From Paracoccaceae bacterium (GTDB lineage: Bacteria; Pseudomonadota; Alphaproteobacteria; Rhodobacterales; Rhodobacteraceae), in assembly GCA_002697345.1 (NCBI GenBank), contig NZVE01000052.1, positions 30,254 to 94,253 on the forward strand: DNA of 64,000 bases. The letters are read 5' to 3'. Below are positions 45,348 through 54,737 of this stretch, piece by piece. The notes under the pieces were generated by a model. The model worked only from the letters and a program-made list of their open reading frames with translations, did not search any database and was not told the origin of the DNA. How positions within the stretch are numbered: position 1 is the first letter of the stretch; each line of letters begins with the position of its first letter. Made by a program: the position numbers and the translations under genes.

Positions 45348-47046
45348 TAGATTGTTGACCCAAGCGTATGGCATCCTCAATTAAAGTAATCTCTTCTAAG
45401 GTTAAATCATAATATCGTTTTGAGTTTTCAACACTTACATAACCTAAAACGACATCTCTGATAATTGCCTGTCGATCTCTATCCAATGGGTAACCATAAC
45501 CAGCACCACCCGGAAGAGACATTTGCACCCTTCTACCCTCTTCAACTAATTGAATACCCTTCCCACGCATTTTAGTACCATCGTCCTTACAAACAACTGT
45601 GGCTCCACCAGGCTTTCCACCTTTTCGACCTTGAGCAGGGTGAAAAACACGATCAAACATAAGGGAAACATCAAACTCATAGCCGTCGTACGACCCAATC
45701 TCTATAAACTGACCTAGGCCACCCCTAAATTTCCCAGCACCCCCACTGTCAGGTCTAAGTTCTTTTCTCCATATTATTACTGGCCCAGTATGCTCTGTTG
45801 CTTCTATTGGCATTGTCATAACCCCAGAAGGGAAAGCCGTCGCGTTCATGCCATCTAGTTGGGGTCTTGCACCAGAGCCACCTGAATTAAACATCAGGAC
45901 CTCTGCTCGTTTTCTCTTAATCGATACAGTGTCATTTTGAATTGGGCGCAATGAAACCTGAAAGTTACAAAGCGAACCCGCACCCTCAGAGGGAACAGTA
46001 TCAGGTAATATCTTATCAAGCGCTGAATAAACAGTATCTGGAATTAAATGACCTATGACATGGCGTAGAGCTACAGGAGCTGGATGTTTAGCGTTCAGTA
46101 TAGAGCCTTCTGGTGCAGAAATTTTAAACGGCGCCAGTGAAGCGGCATTATTAGGAATTTCTGGCGCAATAGCACATTTTAATGCATAACAAGCATAGGC
46201 TTTTGTATAGACTAGTGGAACATTAATTCCCTTCTTATCTACTCCAGAAGTTCCGTCGAAATCACATAATATCTTATCTTTTACAACAGAAAGCTTAACC
46301 TTTAAATCAATGTAGTTTTGATAACCGTCAATCTGCATAAACCCATTCTCAATCTTTCGAGGCAGAGTATTTATCTTCTCTAAAGTTGCAGACTTTGAGT
46401 TTTCGAAAATAAAATCACTAACTCCCTCTAGCTCAGAAAGTTCAAATTCATCCATCATTTCAATCAGGCGACGATGTCCAATTTCATTACAAGTTCCTAA
46501 TGCAAAAATATCTCCCACTACCTGATCAGGTTCTCTTACATTACCTCTCACAATTGCTATTAAAGTCTGATTAACTTCCCCCTTATCCACAAATTTCATA
46601 ATAGGAAGATATAGACCTTCCTCATAAACTGAGTTTGCATCTGCCCCAAACCCTCGACCACCAATATCCACAATATGAGCTGTACAAGCAAAAAAACCAA
46701 CTAAATGGCCCTCAAAAAAAGATGGCGTTACAACCGTGATATCATGTAGGTGCCCTGTTCCCTCCCAAGGATCATTAGTTATATATATATCTCCCTCAAA
46801 CATATTAACTGCTTGAATGCGGCGTATAAAATGTGCGACGGAGTCCGCCATAGCATTCACATGACCAGGAGTTCCCGTAACAGCCTGAGCTATCATTTCT
46901 CCTTTACGGTTATAGACACCCGCAGACAGGTCTCCTGCTTCCCTAACAGACGTAGAAAAAGCCGTTCTAACTAAAGCCTGAGCTTGCTCTTCAACTATAG
47001 AAATCAGACGATTCCACATTACTTGAAAAGAGACCTTTGATGTCAT
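45337..47046 (-). CDS. hyuB: Hydantoinase B/oxoprolinase family protein
   Basis: A 569-residue HyuB subunit. Landmarks are REAGDLSAGVYNRKGEMIAQ, VTGTPGHVNAMADSV, YITNDPWEGTGHLHDITVV, RPDSGGAGKFRGGLGQFIEIG and LPGGAGYGYPLDRD. With HyuA it forms an ATP-dependent enzyme that opens cyclic amides (hydantoins, oxoproline) or carboxylates ketones. Its ATG overlaps the hyuA stop (ATGA). A dedicated substrate cannot be read from sequence. Confidence 0.93.
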   Translation of the reverse strand: MTSKVSFQVMWNRLISIVEEQAQALVRTAFSTSVREAGDLSAGVYNRKGEMIAQAVTGTPGHVNAMADSVAHFIRRIQAVNMFEGDIYITNDPWEGTGHLHDITVVTPSFFEGHLVGFFACTAHIVDIGGRGFGADANSVYEEGLYLPIMKFVDKGEVNQTLIAIVRGNVREPDQVVGDIFALGTCNEIGHRRLIEMMDEFELSELEGVSDFIFENSKSATLEKINTLPRKIENGFMQIDGYQNYIDLKVKLSVVKDKILCDFDGTSGVDKKGINVPLVYTKAYACYALKCAIAPEIPNNAASLAPFKISAPEGSILNAKHPAPVALRHVIGHLIPDTVYSALDKILPDTVPSEGAGSLCNFQVSLRPIQNDTVSIKRKRAEVLMFNSGGSGARPQLDGMNATAFPSGVMTMPIEATEHTGPVIIWRKELRPDSGGAGKFRGGLGQFIEIGSYDGYEFDVSLMFDRVFHPAQGRKGGKPGGATVVCKDDGTKMRGKGIQLVEEGRRVQMSLPGGAGYGYPLDRDRQAIIRDVVLGYVSVENSKRYYDLTLEEITLIEDAIRLGQQSNGL

Positions 47047-49130
47047 TGACCCACCCTCTTAACAACTATGCTACCATCTTCCCTTCCTTCTGATATAAAA
47101 TTTGTTGGAATTATAATTGTTGTTTCATCCTCAACCAACACAGCTGGCCCAGTAAAATAATTAGAGCTATTCATCACTTTTCGGTCAGCTATTTTTGCCT
47201 CGGTAAATTTTCCTAAGGCTGGATCAAATACATCACGAAAGCTGGTACTTTCCAGCTCAGTTTTTGATTTATTGGAAACAAAAGTAGAATCAGGATAATC
47301 TAAAACTGTATTCGTCACAGCATTTACTGACCAAACAGTAATCTCAACATCTAACCCTTGCACTAAGCGACCAAATAAAGATTTGTATTGTAGTTCGAAT
47401 GCTTCTTGAAACTTATTTTTGGTAGGGGCAACCATTTGAATGTTATCAATAATCACAGGTATCTCCCAACCCTGCCCAGAATATCGCATATAAGCTTTCG
47501 CCTCGATGACTATTTTTTCTTCAGTGCCGCATTTTTTTACGAAGCTTGTAGATTCATTGGTTAACTCTCCTAAAATCTTTAAAACAATTTCTTGATCAAA
47601 CTTCCCTAGTGGCATAAAAACACTTTTGGTTGCTTCAAAGCTAAATGGAGCACGTAAGAAACCGATAGCTGAACCCACACCCGCTCCCGGAGGAACAATA
47701 AACTTTTTGATGCCTAACTTTTGACACAATCTAGCGGCATGTAAGGGAGCAGCACCACCAAAAGCAATCATTGTGAATTCTGCTAAATCCTCACCATTTT
47801 CTACAGCATGCATTCTTGCAGCGTTTGCCATATTTTCGTCTACAACCTCGGAAACACCGAACGCACTTTCAATGGGCTCCATAGAAAGTGCTTCTCCAAT
47901 TTCCTTTCTCAATGCAACTTTTGATTTTTCTACGTTAAGAGTTATGGACCCTCCAGCAAAATTATCACCATCCAAACGACCTAGTAATAAATCAGCATCC
48001 GTAACAGCCGGTCTATTTCCACCAAGATCATAGCAAGCGGGGCCTGGTTTCGAGCCCGCACTTTCTGGTCCAACTCGGATTTGATTCATCGAGTCGATAT
48101 TTGCTAATGACCCACCACCTGCCCCAATCTCAACCATGTCAATTACAGGTATCGAAATTGGCATACCTGATCCTTTTTTAAATCGATACGTCCTGGCTAC
48201 TTCAAATACCCTAGCAGTCTTTGGCGATTTATCCTTAATCAAACAAATTTTTGCCGTGGTTCCCCCCATATCAAAAGAAAGAACCTTATCAAGGCCATGT
48301 TTTTCAGCAATTTTTGCTGCAAAAATCGCTCCACCAGCTGGCCCACTTTCAATTAGGCGGACTGGAAATTCAGTAGCACTATCAAGGGAAATAATCCCTC
48401 CCCCAGAATGCATCAAAAATACTGGACAATTAATTTCTTGTTCTAACAACCGGCTTGTCAAACGATCTAAATAGCTCTTCATCATAGGCTTCACGAAAGC
48501 ATTAGCACAAACAGTATTGAAACGTTCATACTCTCGCATTTGTGGTGACACCGCCGATGATAACGACACACTTACATGCGGAAGTCTCTCTTTTAAAGAT
48601 TTCTCTAACATACGCTCGTGGCTTGGGTTTAAGTAAGAGTGGATAAAGCCAACTGCTACACTTTCAAAATTTGCCACTTGAATTACATCAATCAATTGAT
48701 CAACGTCTTCTTGCCTTAATTCTTTTAGAATACTTCCTTTTGAATCAACTCTCTCGTTTAATGTATATCGACAGTTTCTGGGAACTAATGGTGTCGGTAA
48801 AACTAAGTTTAAATCATATTGTTCAAAACGACTTTCCGTACGCATTTCGATTACATCTCGAAAACCCTCTGTCGTAATCAAAGCTATTTTAGCTCCACGC
48901 CTTTCAATCAAAGAGTTCGTAGCTAAAGTAGTACCATGGATTATCTGCTCTATCTCACTAGGAAGTATACCAGACTTCTGACAAACGCCTTTGACACCCT
49001 CTATTATAGCATCTTCTGGAATGTCAAAAGTAGTTAACACTTTATTGGAGTATAGTTTTCCTTGATGCTCTAAAACAACGTCAGTAAACGTGCCGCCTAT
49101 GTCTACGCCTAATCTAGATCTTTTTTTCAT
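47043..49130 (-). CDS. hyuA: Hydantoinase A/oxoprolinase family protein
   Basis: A 695-residue ATP-binding HyuA subunit of the ASKHA superfamily. N-terminal GVDIGGTFTDVVLEH and IIHGTTLATNSLIER, phosphate-2 loop SFDMGGTTAKICLI, and IPVIDMVEIGAGGGS are diagnostic. First gene of the operon hyuA-hyuB-FAD oxidase-uronate-dehydrogenase-like, all joined by ATGA or longer overlaps. It is divergent from tauA. Confidence 0.94.
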   Translation of the reverse strand: MKKRSRLGVDIGGTFTDVVLEHQGKLYSNKVLTTFDIPEDAIIEGVKGVCQKSGILPSEIEQIIHGTTLATNSLIERRGAKIALITTEGFRDVIEMRTESRFEQYDLNLVLPTPLVPRNCRYTLNERVDSKGSILKELRQEDVDQLIDVIQVANFESVAVGFIHSYLNPSHERMLEKSLKERLPHVSVSLSSAVSPQMREYERFNTVCANAFVKPMMKSYLDRLTSRLLEQEINCPVFLMHSGGGIISLDSATEFPVRLIESGPAGGAIFAAKIAEKHGLDKVLSFDMGGTTAKICLIKDKSPKTARVFEVARTYRFKKGSGMPISIPVIDMVEIGAGGGSLANIDSMNQIRVGPESAGSKPGPACYDLGGNRPAVTDADLLLGRLDGDNFAGGSITLNVEKSKVALRKEIGEALSMEPIESAFGVSEVVDENMANAARMHAVENGEDLAEFTMIAFGGAAPLHAARLCQKLGIKKFIVPPGAGVGSAIGFLRAPFSFEATKSVFMPLGKFDQEIVLKILGELTNESTSFVKKCGTEEKIVIEAKAYMRYSGQGWEIPVIIDNIQMVAPTKNKFQEAFELQYKSLFGRLVQGLDVEITVWSVNAVTNTVLDYPDSTFVSNKSKTELESTSFRDVFDPALGKFTEAKIADRKVMNSSNYFTGPAVLVEDETTIIIPTNFISEGREDGSIVVKRVGQ

Positions 49131-49318
49131 AATGAGAACTCTTAATGAGAAATTTTAATAAGTAAATACTTCGTATTGATAGTTAACATTTGCTTTTATT
49201 ATCGGGACTAAATTTCTTAAGATACTTACACCTTTTGTTAAAACAACAATTCTAACTTAACACAAAACAACTTACACCCCTTAATTACACTTCCTAAATT
49301 TTTTGCATGTAAACTGAT

Positions 49319-49330
49319 GAGTCATGACTC
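49319..49330. promoter_or_regulatory. Perfect palindrome GAGTCATGACTC, candidate operator of tauA/hyuA
   Basis: A 12-bp perfect palindrome 105 bases before tauA. Its core AGTCATGA recurs at 49344-49351, 24 bases on, roughly two helical turns apart, as expected for a dimeric or tetrameric regulator. No regulator gene lies beside it, so the binding protein is unknown. Confidence 0.4.
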
Positions 49331-49372
49331 GCGTAGACTAAAAAGTCATGATATGAGACTATTCTATAAAAA

Positions 49373-49407
49373 ATGATTCTAATTTTTATAAAATTTTTTT
49401 GAATCAT
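49373..49407. promoter_or_regulatory. Inverted repeat ATGATTC/GAATCAT upstream of tauA
   Basis: ATGATTC (49373-49379) is mirrored by GAATCAT (49401-49407) around 21 AT-rich bases containing a run of seven T. It ends 27 bases before the tauA start and so would be in or near the transcript leader. Could be an operator or a leader structure; the AT-richness raises the chance of coincidence. Confidence 0.25.
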
Positions 49408-49434
49408 AATATTAAACAAAACCAAGGGGGGAAT

Positions 49435-50406
49435 ATGAAAAATATTTTTAAAAAGGTTACTACCTTAGTAGCAACCACGGTAACACTAGCGGCTACCTCT
49501 GCTTCATACGCAGCAGACAGCGTAAATGTGGCTTTCTTTTTAGAATGGGGTACACCAAACCAAATCTCTAAAGTCGACAAAGCTTATGACGATGCTATGG
49601 GTGTCGATGTGAACTGGACTGACTTCTCAACAGGCGTTCAAATGACAGAAGCAATGTTAGCTGGTGATATAGATATCGCTTACTCACAAGGGCTAGCGCC
49701 ATTTGTTACTGCAATCCAACAAGGGCATCCTCTGAAGATGGTTGGTGTGGCAATGGTCTACGAAGCAAATGATTGCTTCGTGAAAAATGGTCTAGGGATA
49801 GACTCATCAAATGCTTCTGAGCTTGAAGGAAAAACTGTTGCTGTACCTTTAAACACAATGGCAGACTTTGCTTTCAAAAGCTACATGAACGCTTTGAATG
49901 TTGACATGTCAACAATGACGATTGTTGATCAAGCACCAGCGGACGGCGCAAAATCTCTTGCAGATGGTGCAGTTGATATGGCTTGTATTTTCGGTGGCAA
50001 CTCGTCAAAAGCAGCTGGAGAAGTTGGAACACCAATTATGACTTCTGCCCAAAAAGTAGAAATGGGAATTGGGTCTTTTGATGTCATCTCAGTAACTGAA
50101 AAATTTGCAACAGAAAACGGTGATCTTCTAAGAACTTTCCTTGACGTTACCGCCGAGGCAAATGCAGCATGGAAAGCTACTGATGCACAACTTGCAAAAG
50201 TTGCAGCCGACGCTGGAATGAGTGTTGAAGACGTAACTTCTCAAATGGCTGGAATGATTTTCATGACAGAGGCAGATCAGCTCAAAAACTATTTTGGAAA
50301 AGACGGTATTGCCGCTAGTGCTGCTGCTGCTCTAGGTACTCTGTTCTCAGATTCTTCTGATGGAGTTACTATAGCAAAAACAATAGACGGTTCATTCCTA
50401 GACTAA
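49435..50406 (+). CDS. tauA: Taurine ABC transporter, periplasmic binding protein
   Basis: A 323-residue solute-binding protein. The Sec signal (MKNIFKKVTTLVATTVTLAA then TSASYA) is cut before ADSVNVAFFLEWGTPNQ. The fold is the sulfonate/nitrate SsuA-TauA type, with YSQGLAPFVTAIQQGHP and LEGKTVAVPLNTMADF. The long poly-G Shine-Dalgarno AAGGGGGG just before ATG 49435 fixes the start and indicates high translation. Downstream tpa and xsc make taurine the near-certain ligand. First gene of the taurine operon. Confidence 0.94.
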   Translation: MKNIFKKVTTLVATTVTLAATSASYAADSVNVAFFLEWGTPNQISKVDKAYDDAMGVDVNWTDFSTGVQMTEAMLAGDIDIAYSQGLAPFVTAIQQGHPLKMVGVAMVYEANDCFVKNGLGIDSSNASELEGKTVAVPLNTMADFAFKSYMNALNVDMSTMTIVDQAPADGAKSLADGAVDMACIFGGNSSKAAGEVGTPIMTSAQKVEMGIGSFDVISVTEKFATENGDLLRTFLDVTAEANAAWKATDAQLAKVAADAGMSVEDVTSQMAGMIFMTEADQLKNYFGKDGIAASAAAALGTLFSDSSDGVTIAKTIDGSFLD

Positions 50407-50430
50407 ACGTCTAAGGGAACTAAATAAGTG

Positions 50431-50455
50431 AGCAAGGCCTTCCCAAGGCCTTGCT
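50431..50455 (+). promoter_or_regulatory. Perfect 11-bp hairpin between tauA and tauB
   Basis: AGCAAGGCCTT (50431-50441) pairs with AAGGCCTTGCT (50445-50455) around a CCC loop, 24 bases after the tauA stop. CCATTTAATAG follows, so the T-run is poor. Likely stabilises the tauA message or terminates part of transcription, giving binding protein in excess of TauB and TauC. Confidence 0.65.
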
Positions 50456-50503
50456 CCATTTAATAGAAATAATTATTAAATTTATTCTTATCGGTGGTTT
50501 AAA

Positions 50504-51301
50504 ATGTCAGATTTGATTTGTAAAAACCTAAATATGACTTTTACAAACCCTCAAACTGGCTCTAAAATTGAGGCTCTGAAGGATATAAACTTCTCTCTAA
50601 AAAAAGGTGAGTTGTTATCTGTGTTAGGTCCATCTGGTTGTGGCAAAACTACACTTCTAAACATGATTGCTGGGTTTCTAAACCCAACTGCGGGAAGTAT
50701 GTCCTTGGGAGGCAACCTTATTGAAGGTCCAAGTGTCGAAAGAGGTATGGTCTTTCAACAAGGAGCATTATTTGAATGGTTAACAGTATCAAAAAATGTA
50801 GATTTCGGTTTAAGAATGAAAAAAACACCTAAGGCTGAAGCCACGAAGCTTGTTGATAAATGGCTTAATATCGTTGGCCTGCAGGGATTTGGAGATACCC
50901 CAACTTATCAATTATCAGGAGGCATGCAACAACGTGTTGCTCTTGCCAGATGTCTAGTAAATGATCCCGATGTCATTTTAATGGATGAGCCACTTGGAGC
51001 TCTAGACGCACTTACTAGAGAGAAAATGCAATCCCTAATATTAGAGTTATGGAAAGAAACTGGAAAAACTATTTTGATAATTACTCACTCTGTGGAGGAG
51101 GCACTCCTACTGGGAGAGCGTCTCTTCGTTATGGCCCCTCGACCTGGACGCATTCATAAAGAGTATAAGCTACCATTTGCGGAAGAGGGACTAACCAAAC
51201 CACTAAGAGAAATAAAACATGATACTCGTTTTGGGGATGTAAGAGAAGAGATCCTTTCTATGATTTGGGATATGGAAGAGGAGATAATGGGCGGTGCTTA
51301 G
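50504..51301 (+). CDS. tauB: Taurine ABC transporter ATPase
   Basis: A 265-residue ATPase. Walker A GPSGCGKTTLL, Q-loop MVFQQGALFEWLTV, signature LSGGMQQRVALA, Walker B VILMDEPLGALD and switch His in ITHSVEEALLL. The QQGALFEWLTV and APRPGRI segments are typical of the sulfonate/taurine subfamily. Overlaps the tauC start by eight bases. Confidence 0.94.
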   Translation: MSDLICKNLNMTFTNPQTGSKIEALKDINFSLKKGELLSVLGPSGCGKTTLLNMIAGFLNPTAGSMSLGGNLIEGPSVERGMVFQQGALFEWLTVSKNVDFGLRMKKTPKAEATKLVDKWLNIVGLQGFGDTPTYQLSGGMQQRVALARCLVNDPDVILMDEPLGALDALTREKMQSLILELWKETGKTILIITHSVEEALLLGERLFVMAPRPGRIHKEYKLPFAEEGLTKPLREIKHDTRFGDVREEILSMIWDMEEEIMGGA

Positions 51302-53222
51302 TTGGGTTTCTGAAGAGAGAGCTTTCATTGCCGCTATAGTAATAATTTTATTACTTTTATGCTTTACAATATCTATTTTCATCGGCGTGAAACAAACAGC
51401 TTTTAGAGAAAAAGATGAGGTTTTTGGCGATCCTGAACGAACTTTGGGAGGGTGGTATTGGACTGTAACAGGTGTTTCTTCAGTTTTGTTACTGTGGTTT
51501 TATTTTTCTTGGGGAATTGGAAGAGCATTCTTTCCTGAAGCTGGAAATGAAATGTGTCAGATCGCTAAGTTGGAAACTGCTATTGCCCCAATAACTGCTA
51601 CCTTACCAATAAACACTCGGTACTTTAAATCAACAACATTAACTAGAAGAAATTCTGAACAGCTAGAAATATTACTATCTAGCATGCCTACTAGCATTTT
51701 TACCAAAATCGAACAAACCGAGTTAATAGAAATTATTGAAAACTCAAAGGCTATAATTGGAATCTTTTCAAATCAGAAAAACCAAAGCAAAGAATCAGTA
51801 GCTTCTTTAAAAAAAATCAGTTCTGATTTAAGAAAACTTAGCGTAGAGCTTCGTTTGGGTTTTGATGGTTACTTACCAACCAAAGAAGCATTAGCTCAAC
51901 CAAATTGGGGAACAACAAACATAGAAATTCCATTACTTCCGATCACATCCAAGGGGGTATTATTTGATTCAATTAGTAATCAAGCCAGTATTATAACAAA
52001 AACTTTTCTTAAAACTCGTAACAACTCTAATGCTGGAGATACCCTTATAGAATCCACTAAAAAGAAAATCTCTTTACTTAAGGCCACCAATAAGTCCTCT
52101 ATCTTTGATGAGGACATTTTAATTAGAAGAAAAGCCTATGTTAAGGCAGTTGAAAGAATATTTAAAAGATTAGATGATGGAACAATTTTCCCACCCAAGG
52201 CATTTGATGGCTTAAACTATGCTGTAACAGACCTATTCACAGCAATAGATGAGACTAAGGGAGGTCTAAAACTAATTGATACACTATTTGTCCCAGGAGC
52301 TGGAGTAATCAAGTCTAGGACGCAATGTACTGAGCAAGGTTCTGGAAGATGGTTACCCAAACCTACTGACGTAATCGCTTCTTTTTTAAAGTTGGCCAAC
52401 CCTAATATAGAAGCGGGTGGAGGGTACAAAGGTTCAACGCTCTTTTGGTGGAAGTGGCTTCCAATTGCCGATTTAATTGGATTTATAATTCCCGATAAAG
52501 TTATTGATTTGCTACCTGGGGAATATGGCAGGCATTCAGACACTGGTAATTTTCAATCTAATTACAAAGATAATTTGTTGGCTCTAGCACAGGGAGATAT
52601 ATATTTAGGTTCTATCCCTATGCTAGATGGACACATATGGGACTCTGTATTTCGGGTATTGGTTGCTCTAATTTTAGGTATTGGTTTAGGGGTCCCCTTA
52701 GGCATCTATATGGGGGTGTCTCGTTTTTTTAAATCATTTTTTGATCCAATTATTGAACTTTATCGTCCAGTTCCACCACTGGCTTGGGCTCCATTAATTT
52801 TAACCATCTTTGGAATAAATGATGATGGAAAAATTTTCCTTTTATTTATGGTGGCATTTGCAATTATGGTAATTTCTGCACGAACCGGAGCATCAGGTAC
52901 CCAGCTATCAAAAATTAGAGCTTCGCATTCACTTGGAGCATCTAATCGTCAAATATTAAGGTATGTTATTTTACCAAATGCCTTGCCAGAAATTTTAACA
53001 GGCATAAGAATATCTATTGGTGTTTGCTGGGGAACCTTGGTTGCCGCTGAAATGTTAGCGGGCACAACCGGAATCGGGTTTATTGAAAACGTAGCCCGTG
53101 TTGTATCTAATTATGAGTTAATATGGGTAACAATTTTAATAATGGGGTTACTTGGCCTAGCGTTTGACATTATGATGCGACGAATAATTAATAAAACCAT
53201 TCCATGGCGCGGTAAGGGTTGA
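51294..53222 (+). CDS. tauC: Taurine ABC transporter permease with large insert
   Basis: A 642-residue permease, more than twice the usual TauC length (about 275). The C-terminal part (about 446-642) is an ordinary TauC: GHIWDSVFRVLVALILGIGLG, YRPVPPLAWAPLI, and the EAA loop around 542-575 (SLGASNRQILRYVILPNALPE). The N-terminus has membrane helices at about 8-29 and 47-70. Between residues about 75 and 350 lies an extra, largely helical region bounded by Cys88 and Cys345, ending just before WLPKPTDVIASF, which matches the periplasmic LPSP segment of normal TauC. Starts with GTG 51294 inside the tauB end. Confidence 0.9.
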   Translation: MLSWVSEERAFIAAIVIILLLLCFTISIFIGVKQTAFREKDEVFGDPERTLGGWYWTVTGVSSVLLLWFYFSWGIGRAFFPEAGNEMCQIAKLETAIAPITATLPINTRYFKSTTLTRRNSEQLEILLSSMPTSIFTKIEQTELIEIIENSKAIIGIFSNQKNQSKESVASLKKISSDLRKLSVELRLGFDGYLPTKEALAQPNWGTTNIEIPLLPITSKGVLFDSISNQASIITKTFLKTRNNSNAGDTLIESTKKKISLLKATNKSSIFDEDILIRRKAYVKAVERIFKRLDDGTIFPPKAFDGLNYAVTDLFTAIDETKGGLKLIDTLFVPGAGVIKSRTQCTEQGSGRWLPKPTDVIASFLKLANPNIEAGGGYKGSTLFWWKWLPIADLIGFIIPDKVIDLLPGEYGRHSDTGNFQSNYKDNLLALAQGDIYLGSIPMLDGHIWDSVFRVLVALILGIGLGVPLGIYMGVSRFFKSFFDPIIELYRPVPPLAWAPLILTIFGINDDGKIFLLFMVAFAIMVISARTGASGTQLSKIRASHSLGASNRQILRYVILPNALPEILTGIRISIGVCWGTLVAAEMLAGTTGIGFIENVARVVSNYELIWVTILIMGLLGLAFDIMMRRIINKTIPWRGKG

Positions 53223-53328
53223 TAAGATCTCATCTTCCTAATAGAAATTAAACATAAAAAGTGTCAGACAGTAATCAAAGAAACACATATACCTAGTTTT
53301 AAAGCTTATATTGGAAAGGATTAAAGTT

Positions 53329-54714
53329 ATGGATGGAAATTTAAATAGTAACGATATTTCAAAAATTGTTGAAGCAGACCGTGCTCACGTATGGCATCAC
53401 CTAATACAACATAAGCCATTTGAAACTATTGATCCGCGTATAATTGTTGAAGGCAAAGGAATTAAAGTCTGGGACCAACATGGTAAAGAACATTTGGATG
53501 GCGTTTCTGGGGGTGTTTGGACAGTAAACGTAGGGTATGGTCGTGAAAGCATTGCAAATGCGGTAAGAGATCAACTCGTTAAACTCAACTACTTTGCTGG
53601 TTCCGCAGGATCAATTCCAGGAGCACTCTTTTCAGAAAAGCTTATTGAGAAAATGCCAGGTATGAGCAGAGTATATTTTTCAAACTCTGGATCAGAAGCT
53701 AACGAGAAAGGCTTCAAAATGATCCGCCAAATTGCTCACAAAAAATACGGTGGTATTAAAAATAAAATATTATTCCGTGAAAGAGACTACCATGGAACGA
53801 CAATAGCTTGTCTATCGGCAGGAGGTCAGCCTGAACGAGGAGCACAATATGGTCCTTATACGCCAGGTTTTGTAGAAGTGCCCCATTGTCTTGAATATAG
53901 AAACCAATATGGTGTGTGTGAAGAAGGGTATGGAGTACGAGCCGCGAAAGCTATTGAAGAAGTAATTCTACGAGAGGGACCTGATACTGTTGGTGGCATT
54001 TGCTTAGAGCCTGTAACAGCGGGAGGAGGAGTAATAACTCCACCGATCGGTTACTGGGAAACTGTGCAAGAAATTTGTTCAAAGTATGATATCCTTCTCC
54101 ATATAGATGAGGTTGTTTGTGGGCTTGGTAGAACTGGAACCTGGTTTGGATATCAAAATTATGATGTTAAACCAGATATCGTGACTATGGCAAAAGGTGT
54201 TGCATCAGGTTACGCAGCAATCTCTTGTACGGTTACGACTGAAGAGGTTTTTGAACTATTTAAAGACGACAGCACAGATCCAATGAATTATTTTAGAGAT
54301 ATCTCAACATTTGGAGGGTGTACCGCCGGCCCAGCAGCAGCTATGGAAAATATGCGTATCATCGAAGATGAAAACCTTCTGCAAAACACTATAGATATGG
54401 GCGCTCGTCTAGTTTCCAATCTAAACAATCTTGCAGAAAAGCATGAAGTCATTGGTGATGTTAGGGGTGCGGGCCTATTTTGTGGCGCCGAACTAGTAAC
54501 AGATAGAAAAACTAAAGAACCACTAAACGAAAAAATTGTTCAAAGTATAGTCGGTGACTGCATGCAGCAAGGCGTTATCATTGGGGCTACTAATCGATCG
54601 CTTCCTGGATTAAACAATACACTTTGTTTTAGTCCAGCCTTAATTGCAACACCTGATAATATCGACACAATAACTGATGCAGTTGATCAGGCGCTAACAC
54701 GTATTATAAAATAA
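53329..54714 (+). CDS. tpa: Taurine--pyruvate aminotransferase
   Basis: A 461-residue class III PLP aminotransferase that converts taurine plus pyruvate to sulfoacetaldehyde plus alanine. Landmarks: AHVWHHLIQHKPFE, YFSNSGSEANEKGFKM, YHGTTIACLSAGGQ, HIDEVVCGLGRTGTWFG, and the PLP lysine at 289 in TMAKGVASGYAAIS. ATG 53329 follows AAAGGA; a TTG six codons earlier is rejected. Followed by xsc after 23 bases. Confidence 0.95.
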   Translation: MDGNLNSNDISKIVEADRAHVWHHLIQHKPFETIDPRIIVEGKGIKVWDQHGKEHLDGVSGGVWTVNVGYGRESIANAVRDQLVKLNYFAGSAGSIPGALFSEKLIEKMPGMSRVYFSNSGSEANEKGFKMIRQIAHKKYGGIKNKILFRERDYHGTTIACLSAGGQPERGAQYGPYTPGFVEVPHCLEYRNQYGVCEEGYGVRAAKAIEEVILREGPDTVGGICLEPVTAGGGVITPPIGYWETVQEICSKYDILLHIDEVVCGLGRTGTWFGYQNYDVKPDIVTMAKGVASGYAAISCTVTTEEVFELFKDDSTDPMNYFRDISTFGGCTAGPAAAMENMRIIEDENLLQNTIDMGARLVSNLNNLAEKHEVIGDVRGAGLFCGAELVTDRKTKEPLNEKIVQSIVGDCMQQGVIIGATNRSLPGLNNTLCFSPALIATPDNIDTITDAVDQALTRIIK

Positions 54715-54737
54715 GATTTAAGCTGGAGAAATTATTT

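Larger units (their letters stand above)
49131..49434. other. Divergent regulatory region hyuA/tauA
   Basis: 304 bases without a gene, strongly AT-rich, containing the control elements of both the hyuA and taurine operons. It holds a 12-bp perfect palindrome (49319-49330), a second partial copy of its core (49344-49351) and a wider inverted repeat near tauA (49373-49407). No coding sequence with a ribosome site was seen. Confidence 0.5.
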
